This document shows positions 1 to 5,933 of a stretch of DNA of 6,525 nt, piece after piece. The stretch's first letter is position 1, and every line of letters begins with the position of its first letter. Below the pieces are notes generated by a model. It had not been told where the DNA came from. It ran no database searches and saw nothing but the letters and a program-made list of their open reading frames with translations. This DNA comes from Candidatus Limimorpha equi (GTDB lineage: Bacteria; Bacteroidota; Bacteroidia; Bacteroidales; F082): contig JAGHSL010000177.1 in assembly GCA_018065885.1 (NCBI GenBank), positions 1 to 6,525 of the forward strand, written 5' to 3'. A program made the position numbers and the translations under genes.

Positions 1-570
1 TTGAACCATTGCGTAGAAATCGTGTGTCGTAGGCGCGTTCTTATCGTAGTCGATGCTACATTCGGCGTAAATGTCGGTGATTTGCTGCCAAATGCGCCGT
101 TCGCTGGCTCTGATGGAACGGACACGCACCAGCAATTCCCGAAAATAATCTTTTCCGAAAATGCGTTCTCCCTGTTTCATCCGGTTGTCGTCCAGCACAA
201 AACCCTTGCGGATATATTCGTTAAGGACTTTGGTGGCCCAGATGCGGAATTTCGTCGCCCTTGCCGACGACACGCGGTAGCCCACGGCGATAATGGCATC
301 GAGGGAATAAAAACCAGTCTCATTTCGTTGCATTTTTCCCTCAATAGCGCCATGTTGAGTGGTTATTTCCATTTTGGAAACAACCACATTTTCATCCAGC
401 TCATTTTTCTCGAAAATGTTCTTCAAATGCTTGCTGATGGCAGGAACACCAACGCCAAACAATTGTGCCATTGCCTTTTGCGTGGCAAAAATTGTCTCAT
501 CCTTGATGACGACCTGCACTTTGCCTTCCTCTTCGGGCAACTGGTAGATTATGAATTGCAATTCGTTCAT
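1..570 (-). CDS. RhuM family protein (3' end beyond window)
   Basis: The minus strand is open from an ATG at 570 to the left window edge, giving the first 190 residues; RhuM proteins are usually over 300 residues, so the C-terminal part is missing here. Residues 29-58 form a helix-turn-helix-like segment (TQKAMAQLFGVGVPAISKHLKN). The conserved RhuM core follows at about 87-131, with FYSLDAIIAVGYRVSS and then FRIWATKVLNEYIRKGF. At about 151-168 comes RSIRASERRIWQQITDIYA. An in-frame TAA lies ten codons upstream of the ATG (598-600), with no other start between, so this start is well fixed. No Shine-Dalgarno site is seen; the start overlaps the stop of a 30-codon ORF (ATGA), suggesting translational coupling. 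Known of the family: RhuM was named from a Salmonella pathogenicity island gene, and homologues are often found inside type I restriction-modification loci, but the biochemical role is unsettled. GC content is moderate, unlike the AT-rich pair upstream. The family call is firm; any defence role is inferred from context. Confidence 0.9.
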   Translation of the reverse strand, partial: MNELQFIIYQLPEEEGKVQVVIKDETIFATQKAMAQLFGVGVPAISKHLKNIFEKNELDENVVVSKMEITTQHGAIEGKMQRNETGFYSLDAIIAVGYRVSSARATKFRIWATKVLNEYIRKGFVLDDNRMKQGERIFGKDYFRELLVRVRSIRASERRIWQQITDIYAECSIDYDKNAPTTHDFYAMVQ

Positions 571-659
571 TTTTCGTCTATTTTCATTTCCCCATCTTTA
601 TCTGACGCAAGTAGTTGCCTAATGGACTGCTCAAAACTTGCTTCGGTGAAATGAGACAT
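567..659 (-). CDS. Small 30-residue ORF overlapping the rhuM start
   Basis: This short ORF starts at ATG 659 and ends at TGA 567-569, overlapping the RhuM ATG as ATGA. It begins 22 bases after the stop of the preceding gene. The product starts MSHFTEASFEQSIRQLLASD and ends in a charged tail (KIDEK). The segment FTEASFEQSIRQLL looks to me like the extreme N-terminus of some type I restriction endonuclease R subunits or related helicases, but this rests on memory of short motifs only. It could be a real small protein or leader peptide that couples translation of RhuM, or the remains of a longer gene. Base composition matches RhuM rather than the AT-rich gene upstream, so it probably belongs to the RhuM side of the junction. 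Confidence 0.4.
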   Translation of the reverse strand: MSHFTEASFEQSIRQLLASDKDGEMKIDEK

Positions 660-681
660 GTTGCGATTTGTTGCTGTTGAT

Positions 682-1569
682 TTATTCCTGTTCGTCTTTT
701 AATAAATCTAATTGTTGAATGTTACTGGATTTCGTGATTCTTGAATATTTTGGATATGAATATACTTTTGTAATGCGATATTTGAATTTAATACCACTAT
801 CAGTATTTGTTGCAGTTGTTTCTAAATCAGCAATAATTGCATCTCCTTTCGCAAATGCAATTTCTTGACGATCCATTGTATCTAAAAAATCAGTATCTGC
901 CATTTGTGCATTAATAGGTGTTGTTCGTCCATTATAAGACACTCTCCATGATGCGGGTTTATTCATAAATACAGGAGAAACAATTTCAAGTGTGATTTTT
1001 GATTGAAGATTTATCATTTCTTCATTAATTGTCTCATTACATACAGCTTGAGACAATGTCTCTTTTGAAATGTTTACTCTTTCTTGCTCTCCGTTTTCTT
1101 TTTCGTATGTTACGGAAATACCATTTATACCATCTGTCTCAATAGCTGTTTTTGCAATCATTGAAATAGCCTCTTTTGTGCTTTTATTTTCAAGAAGGAC
1201 TTTTTTTTCAACAACAATTTCTTCATTTTGAGTTTTTATAGTTTGAGAAGAAAGATTATTTGTTATAAGATTCGCAGCTAATCCTCCTAAAAACGTTATA
1301 GTTGTGGGAAGTAGAAATTTGTTTGTGATTTTTTTAAGAGCAATTGGTATCTTGAAACTTCCTTTTTCTAAAGCCAATACTTCAACAGTAATGTTTTCAT
1401 AACCAACGTTATATTTGCAATTTAGCGTTTTGTTAATCGATTGAAATAGTAAATCGGTATTCGATAAAAAAGTAATTAAATCATTTGCACTAATGCGACT
1501 TGATTCCAAATTTAGTATTAGTTCAAAATTCTCTTGTTGGATTTGCCTTTGGCTGTCTTTCTCTTTCAT
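682..1569 (-). CDS. Hypothetical protein with one putative membrane segment
   Basis: I do not recognise this 295-residue protein with certainty. Residues 1-60 are polar and probably helical, with a segment around ISANDLITFLSNTDLLFQSI (26-45). A short beta-like stretch ITVEVLALEKGSFKIPIAL follows (60-78). A hydrophobic, glycine-containing segment at about 85-103 (FLLPTTITFLGGLAANLI) could be a single membrane helix; there is no N-terminal signal peptide. Residues 105-185 are charged and mixed. About 190-275 look beta-rich (LEIVSPVFM, ASWRVSYNG, QEIAFAKGDAIIADLE, IKFKYRITKVYSY), as in a small beta-barrel. This layout faintly recalls uncharacterised proteins with a helical N-domain, a hydrophobic linker and a C-terminal beta-barrel, but I cannot name a family securely. 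It follows the MBL-fold gene by 40 bases on the same strand and shares its low GC, so the two are probably co-transcribed and acquired together. The start is the first ATG, with no Shine-Dalgarno site. Function unknown. Confidence 0.85.
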   Translation of the reverse strand: MKEKDSQRQIQQENFELILNLESSRISANDLITFLSNTDLLFQSINKTLNCKYNVGYENITVEVLALEKGSFKIPIALKKITNKFLLPTTITFLGGLAANLITNNLSSQTIKTQNEEIVVEKKVLLENKSTKEAISMIAKTAIETDGINGISVTYEKENGEQERVNISKETLSQAVCNETINEEMINLQSKITLEIVSPVFMNKPASWRVSYNGRTTPINAQMADTDFLDTMDRQEIAFAKGDAIIADLETTATNTDSGIKFKYRITKVYSYPKYSRITKSSNIQQLDLLKDEQE

Positions 1570-1609
1570 AGTTGTTGAGCATTAACGATTTGTGGTTATA
1601 GAACATATT

Positions 1610-2857
1610 TTATAAAATCCAATCCCTAAATAATATAGAATTAAATTTCACATACTGATGAGTTGGTGGCCAATGTCGCCATTTTGAAGAACTATAATTC
1701 CAATCAGTACAATAGATTTTGCTTGCCAATTTTTCATATTTATATGATGGTCCATTAAATGTTGGCATAGATGGGCCGCAGCAATGAACCATTGTATCAG
1801 CTATTGGATTAGCCTTTTGAAGATCTTTATCTAATTTGTTTCCAAGTCTTGTTCCGTGATGTGCTGATTTTATGAATGTAAAATTTGGAGAAGTCAAGAA
1901 GTTGACCATTCTGTTCATGGAAGAATCATGGAAATCACTCAAAAATAGAGCAGCATGGTCTTCTTTCTCAATGGAAAATGCTATACTATGATTATCTATT
2001 AATGTTCCAAAATCATAATACATTTTTTCAATGGCATCATTTTCCTCATTGTAACATTTCCCTGCAATATTATCTATTAAAGATTTTATCTTTGACAAAA
2101 CATCATTTTTATCATCTTCATCAACAAAAGGAAAATCATCATAGTTTCTGTTACTTTCATCATATCCATGAATATCATTATCTTTATCAAAAAGAGAAGA
2201 TAAAATGTCTGATATTTCTCCATAAACGGAGTCTGCACATTCTTTTGCATCTTTAGAAAAGATGTCAAGCATATCGTTCAATTTTTTTCGTCTTCTCGTA
2301 TAGTAGATATCATTTGGAAGTGGCGGCCAAAGTACTGTTCCTTGAGGTCGCCAATGATTAAATGCATTACAACCTTGGTAAACACCGATTAACTGTTTTG
2401 ACAAAGTTGACATCAATGGCGCTACAGTAATCCATTCTTGTACTTTTATTGTCTTATATACCGGCATTGTAGCAATAAAACACAAAGCTGTTTTTAGTTG
2501 TTGCGAATGGAATGAAGGTGATGCACCAATCGGTTTTAAATCAAGATATGGGACATAGGCTCTATCATATATTTTCCTGATACCATTATTATACATTATT
2601 TTATATCCTGAATAATGATCGCTATGTGGATGTGTTAGAATTGCTTCATTATGCAATTGACAACCAAAACAATTCCACAAATGGCATTGTGTAAAACGAA
2701 ATGGAATACAATGCTTACAATGGATTATTTGATGATTAATGCAAGTGTTAACGTAACTATCAAGAGATCCAAAATCTCTTGTAACTAATATATCATTATC
2801 AAGACGGAGCAATATAAAATCGCCATGTTTTACATTATAAACTCTTATTGTTGCCAT
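1610..2857 (-). CDS. ComEC-like MBL-fold metallohydrolase
   Basis: This 415-residue protein has the hallmarks of the ComEC/Rec2-type metallo-beta-lactamase fold without the ComEC membrane channel. The N-terminus IRVYNVKHGDFILLRL (4-19) matches the opening strand and HGD/QGD turn of that group, followed by DFGS (28-31). The metal-binding HxHxDH motif is HPHSDH at 76-81. VLWPP is at 175-179. A later strand AALFLSDFHD (302-311) supplies D308, and SAHHGT (331-336) is the typical HHG motif, so the metal-binding core appears intact and active. Two features are odd: a cysteine cluster at 39-66 (C39, C47, C50, C58, C63, C66) between DFGS and HPHSDH, possibly an extra zinc site, and a long acidic insert at about 190-285. 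The product has no signal peptide and is probably cytoplasmic. Substrate unknown: family members include nucleases and phosphodiesterases. The gene is AT-rich and paired with the hypothetical gene 40 bases downstream. A good Shine-Dalgarno site supports the ATG at 2857. Confidence 0.92.
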   Translation of the reverse strand: MATIRVYNVKHGDFILLRLDNDILVTRDFGSLDSYVNTCINHQIIHCKHCIPFRFTQCHLWNCFGCQLHNEAILTHPHSDHYSGYKIMYNNGIRKIYDRAYVPYLDLKPIGASPSFHSQQLKTALCFIATMPVYKTIKVQEWITVAPLMSTLSKQLIGVYQGCNAFNHWRPQGTVLWPPLPNDIYYTRRRKKLNDMLDIFSKDAKECADSVYGEISDILSSLFDKDNDIHGYDESNRNYDDFPFVDEDDKNDVLSKIKSLIDNIAGKCYNEENDAIEKMYYDFGTLIDNHSIAFSIEKEDHAALFLSDFHDSSMNRMVNFLTSPNFTFIKSAHHGTRLGNKLDKDLQKANPIADTMVHCCGPSMPTFNGPSYKYEKLASKIYCTDWNYSSSKWRHWPPTHQYVKFNSILFRDWIL

Positions 2858-2863
2858 AAGTAT

Positions 2864-2989
2864 TTACCTCCCCATCCCCGCCAGCAGCAAAGACTGTAAT
2901 TCATTAGTTTTGTTATTTTCTGGTCGTGCAATCGTTTTAGCTATTGCTTTAATACCGTTTTCAAAAATGCAGATTTTATAATAATTATC
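2864..2989 (-). pseudogene. 3'-end remnant of a lost gene, 41 codons
   Basis: Between pncB and the MBL gene the minus strand is open for 41 sense codons ending in TAA at 2864-2866, six bases before the MBL ATG. It is preceded by an in-frame TGA (2990-2992) and has no ATG, GTG or TTG that would give most of its length. The sequence reads like protein rather than intergenic DNA: ENGIKAIAKTIARPENNK, then TNELQSLLLAGMGR at the C-terminus. The ending ELQSLLLAGMG resembles C-termini of some type I restriction specificity (HsdS) subunits, but this is a weak recollection. The likely explanation is a deletion that joined the region downstream of pncB to the tail of a gene once located upstream of the MBL gene. 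It could instead be chance coding potential. Confidence 0.4.
2866..2873 (-). promoter_or_regulatory. Shine-Dalgarno site for the MBL-fold gene
   Basis: Read on the minus strand, GGGAGGTA lies just before the MBL gene, with eight bases between GGAGGT and the ATG at 2857. It is the only convincing Shine-Dalgarno site I saw in front of a gene in this window and fixes the start. It also overlaps the last codons and TAA stop of the truncated ORF upstream, so in the ancestral arrangement the MBL gene may have been translated by coupling to that ORF. Confidence 0.6.
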
Positions 2990-2998
2990 TCATCTTTG

Positions 2999-4192
2999 TC
3001 ATTCAATCTCCAGCGTTTTCTTGCAGATTTCGATTTCCTCCGGGTCGCCGGTGTATTTGCCGAGGTCGTCGCTGAGTTTCACGACTTTCTTCCAGTTGCG
3101 CTTTTCGGTAATCTTGGCGGCAGTGAGTTTCACCACGATGTTCATGGCTTTCACGTTGTCGACATCGCAGGTGAGGTGCGTGCCGATGCCATACGAATCC
3201 TTCATGCGGTCGTTTACGATATTGTGCAGATAAATGGCATCGTCCACATTCAGGCCGTTGCTGAAAACGATGGATTTGATGCTGGGGTCGATGCCCAATT
3301 CCTTGTATTTCGTGATGATGTCTTCGAGAGCCTCGATATTGTCGCCGCTGTCAACACGCAGACCGTCAAACAGTTTGGCATGTAGTTCGGTGAAGTTTTG
3401 GAAGAACACCTTGCGGGTGTAGGTGTCGTAGAGGAATATTCCGAGGCTGCCGGCATACACTTCTTGCCAGAAATCCATGGCGAGGTAGTTGGCTTCGGTG
3501 TAGCCGTAAAGCGAACAGGTTTCCACAAACTGATGGCTCATGGTGCCGATAGGAGTGAGGTGGTATTTCTTCGCCAGAAGTACGTTGGAAGTGCCGACTA
3601 AACAAGTGTGTGTGAACTGTTTCTGAGCTTCGATGAAGGAGCGGATGACCAAATCCTGATGGTCGAAACTGAAACGGCGGCGCGTGCCGAAATCGGAGAA
3701 TTTCACGCCGTTGCCAATGAGTCTAATGGCTTTGTCGTATGATTTCTTGTATTCCTTTTCGGCATCGTAGGTCTCAAATTCGCCCTTCATTTCGTGCCAA
3801 AGCTCTGAAACCGTGGACAATATAGGCATCTCCCAAAACACGGTGCGCCAAAGCAGACCTGTAACCGTGATGTGCAAATGACCTTCTTCGTCCTGACTTA
3901 CCTCCACTTCATTTGATTTCAAGGCAAAGCCTTTCAAAAAGGTGAAGAACCACAATGGGAAATAGTAGCATTTCTGCTTCATGAAATGTGCCTCTTCATC
4001 CGTGATACGAAGGTTTTCATACAGCTTGAATTGCTCCATCAGTTTTTCGGCAAAACCTTTCGGATAGACCGTGTTGTTGCGGTCGACGAAAGTGTATTGT
4101 CCGATGGCGCGTGGAAATTTCTGCAAATAGACGTAACAGACGCTAAAGGTATAAAGGTCTGTATCTAACAGGCTGTTGATGATTTGTCTCAT
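2999..4192 (-). CDS. pncB: Nicotinate phosphoribosyltransferase
   Basis: PncB joins nicotinate and PRPP to make nicotinate mononucleotide in the Preiss-Handler NAD salvage pathway, a cytoplasmic reaction coupled to ATP hydrolysis. The 397-residue length matches the bacterial PncB of about 400 residues. Visible family motifs are LLDTDLYTFSV (8-18), FGTRRRF (168-174), GTMSHQF (216-222) with H220 as the expected phosphorylated histidine, LRVDSGD (278-284) of the phosphate-binding barrel, FSNGLN (310-315), GIGTHLTCD (335-343), and KLSDDLGKYTGDPEE (372-386) near the C-terminus. No key residue seems to be missing. The gene starts 13 bases after the stop of the DUF47 gene, so it is probably the last gene of the phosphate-transport operon. 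The only in-frame ATG near the family's N-terminal motif is at 4192. No convincing terminator is visible after its stop. Codon use and moderate GC match the genes upstream and contrast with the AT-rich pair downstream. Confidence 0.97.
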   Translation of the reverse strand: MRQIINSLLDTDLYTFSVCYVYLQKFPRAIGQYTFVDRNNTVYPKGFAEKLMEQFKLYENLRITDEEAHFMKQKCYYFPLWFFTFLKGFALKSNEVEVSQDEEGHLHITVTGLLWRTVFWEMPILSTVSELWHEMKGEFETYDAEKEYKKSYDKAIRLIGNGVKFSDFGTRRRFSFDHQDLVIRSFIEAQKQFTHTCLVGTSNVLLAKKYHLTPIGTMSHQFVETCSLYGYTEANYLAMDFWQEVYAGSLGIFLYDTYTRKVFFQNFTELHAKLFDGLRVDSGDNIEALEDIITKYKELGIDPSIKSIVFSNGLNVDDAIYLHNIVNDRMKDSYGIGTHLTCDVDNVKAMNIVVKLTAAKITEKRNWKKVVKLSDDLGKYTGDPEEIEICKKTLEIE

Positions 4193-4205
4193 AGTGTTTT
4201 AGTTA

Positions 4206-4859
4206 TTAACATAGTTTTGCGTGTATGCTTCTGATTTTGTCAGAAATGTATTTAGCTGAATTTGTGGTGTTTTCCAATACCTGAACCAAGTCCTTGCGCT
4301 TGATGATTTCGACAAGGCTGTAGTTTTGTGTGAAAATCTTGTTGATGAATTTGCCGTAGATTTCGTCACTGTCGTGCTCGATGACCTTGATTTCGTTGCA
4401 CAGACGCGCAATGTCCTTGCCTTTTCCGCAAGTCATAAACTCAAGGTTGATTGTGATGTTTTTCAGGCTTTCAGCGGCAAACATGATGTTGTCCGCCATG
4501 GTGGTGAGGTCGTTGTCAATGTCAACGAAACGGCGCGTGAGAACGATGTTGGCGCAGTCGTCAATGCGGTCAAGGAAGTTGTCCATCATCTCGGCAAGTT
4601 CGTGGACATCCTCCCGTTCAAAAGGTGTTAAGACGGTGCTATTCAGTTGAGTGTAAAACGTTTGCAGAACTTCATCTCCCGCCGTTTCGTAGGTTTTCAC
4701 TTCCTTTTTCAAGGCATCGAGACGGTTAAGGTCGGTTTCAACAAGCATGTTTCTCAGCAGTTTAGCAGCCTTTTCGATGTTCTCGGCCTGCTGGATATAA
4801 AGCGGATAGAAATTTTTCTCCTTTGGAACGAAAAACTGAAAGAAATCGTTGAGACTCAT
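4206..4859 (-). CDS. DUF47 (PhoU-like) phosphate-transport accessory protein
   Basis: This 217-residue, mostly helical cytoplasmic protein belongs to the DUF47/PhoU-divergent family, which typically accompanies PiT transporters and is thought to modulate phosphate uptake. It has no signal peptide. Family signatures are YIQQAENIEKAAKLL (21-35), the acidic motif YETAGDEVLQTFY (57-69), TPFEREDVHELAEMMDNFLD (78-97), and EHDSDEIYGKF (161-171). The two acidic motifs resemble the ExxxD metal-binding motifs of PhoU. The length is close to the family norm, so the gene looks intact. Its ATG is three bases after the stop of the PiT gene, so co-transcription and translational coupling are likely. It is clearly paralogous to the DUF47 protein encoded on the other side of the transporter, with the same order of motifs but substantial divergence. 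No independent promoter is evident. Confidence 0.93.
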   Translation of the reverse strand: MSLNDFFQFFVPKEKNFYPLYIQQAENIEKAAKLLRNMLVETDLNRLDALKKEVKTYETAGDEVLQTFYTQLNSTVLTPFEREDVHELAEMMDNFLDRIDDCANIVLTRRFVDIDNDLTTMADNIMFAAESLKNITINLEFMTCGKGKDIARLCNEIKVIEHDSDEIYGKFINKIFTQNYSLVEIIKRKDLVQVLENTTNSAKYISDKIRSIHAKLC

Positions 4860-4862
4860 GGC

Positions 4863-5933
4863 TTATAACGGGAAACAAAGGTTCAACAAATAATTGATCA
4901 AGCCGCTGATAACCAGTGGAACAGGAATGGTGAGAATCCATGAAAGCACGATGCGTTTTGCCGTCACCCATTTCACTGATTTCATACCATCGGTTAGGCC
5001 GACGCCAATCACGCCGCCCGTAATGGTGTGTGTGGTACTGACAGGAATACCCAAGAAAGAGGTGACAATCAAAGTGGTGGCACCTGCAAACTCGGCGGAA
5101 AAGCCTCTGATTGGGTTGATTTTCGACAAGCCGCCACCCATGGTCTTGATGACGTTTTTACCACCGATTAAAATGCCTAACGACATGATTATATAGCAAA
5201 TAACGGCAAGAACATCGGGAATGTGGAAAGAAAGATTGCTGTCGTAAAAGTGGGCGATGAAATTTTTCATGCCGTCGGAAACGCCTGCGGTTGTGAAAAC
5301 GCTTGCCATCAGGATGGCGATGATTCCCATGGTTTTAGGCGCGTCGTTTGAACCGTGGCCGATGCAAAATGCCGCCGTCGAAACGTGCTGCAATCCTTTG
5401 AAGAGTTTCTCGACTTTCTTCCTCGGTTTGCTCTTGAAGATTTTCAGGAAAATGCATTCTAAGAAGAAACCTAAAAACAATCCGATAAGCGGTGATAAGA
5501 TGATGAATGCCAATGTGATAATGATAGGTTTGGCGTGAAGCACTCCAGCTCCGTTGACAAACCATGCCGCACCGATAATGCCGCCAATCAAGGCGTGGGA
5601 AGTGGAAATCGGCATACCTAATTTCGTGCAGGCGGCTACCCAAATGGCAGCGCCGGTGAGTGCCGAAAGAATCAGGTAAGGATTGATGACTTGTTGGTCG
5701 GCGAAATTGGCCATGGTGTTACCCACGGCAAACTGCTGATTCAGCACTAAACGAATGAAAATGAATGCGGTAAACTCCCAAAACGAAGCCCAGATGATGG
5801 CTTGTATCGGTGTCATCACTTTGGTTGCGATGATGGTGGAAATGGAGTTGGCCGCATCGTTCATGCCATTCAAAAAAGTGAAGATGAAGGCAAGAATGAT
5901 GGAAAGGATGATGGCTATGGTAAGTAGGTTCAT
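4863..5933 (-). CDS. PiT-family inorganic phosphate transporter
   Basis: This inner-membrane permease imports inorganic phosphate (family members are proton- or sodium-phosphate symporters). From the ATG at 5933 it has 356 residues. It shows the internal duplication typical of the family: GMNDAAN (23-29) and PISTSHALIGG (108-118) in the first half, GHGSNDAPK (192-200) and PVSTTHTITGG (297-307) in the second. A basic cytoplasmic loop around 167-180 (KSKPRKKVEKLFKG) separates the halves, and hydrophobic segments run throughout, for example 3-20, 85-103, 136-160, 241-257 and 327-350. I prefer the start at 5933 because it forms an ATGA overlap with the upstream DUF47 stop and leads straight into the first membrane helix. 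An in-frame ATG at 5954 would add seven residues (MSYYQAV) and a 25-base overlap. The DUF47 genes on both sides support a regulated phosphate uptake unit. The protein appears complete. Confidence 0.95.
   Translation of the reverse strand: MNLLTIAIILSIILAFIFTFLNGMNDAANSISTIIATKVMTPIQAIIWASFWEFTAFIFIRLVLNQQFAVGNTMANFADQQVINPYLILSALTGAAIWVAACTKLGMPISTSHALIGGIIGAAWFVNGAGVLHAKPIIITLAFIILSPLIGLFLGFFLECIFLKIFKSKPRKKVEKLFKGLQHVSTAAFCIGHGSNDAPKTMGIIAILMASVFTTAGVSDGMKNFIAHFYDSNLSFHIPDVLAVICYIIMSLGILIGGKNVIKTMGGGLSKINPIRGFSAEFAGATTLIVTSFLGIPVSTTHTITGGVIGVGLTDGMKSVKWVTAKRIVLSWILTIPVPLVISGLINYLLNLCFPL

Noticed and set aside
1..654. Plus-strand ORF of 217 codons
   Set aside because: It is antisense to the RhuM gene, whose protein motifs are clear on the minus strand; the plus-strand product has no recognisable domain.
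660..2870. Transposon-style direct or inverted repeats at the cassette edges
   Set aside because: Comparing both edges by eye showed no matching repeats or target duplications.
2964..2977. Small inverted repeat (AAAAT, four-base loop, ATTTT) after pncB
   Set aside because: The stem is only five A/T pairs and lies within the possible gene remnant; too weak to call a terminator.
2858..2998. Bacteroides-type promoter (TTTG and TAnnTTTG) for the MBL gene
   Set aside because: TTTTTG and CTTTG occur but no pair has the proper -7 box and spacing, so no promoter is called.
2996..3385. Plus-strand ORF of 129 codons opposite pncB
   Set aside because: It is a shadow of pncB, which has all family motifs on the minus strand.
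4326..4631. Plus-strand ORF of 101 codons opposite the DUF47 gene
   Set aside because: It is antisense to a clear DUF47 gene and shows no signature of its own.
5335..5643. Minus-strand ORF of 102 codons in another frame within the PiT gene
   Set aside because: It lies wholly inside the transporter gene, whose frame carries the conserved motifs.
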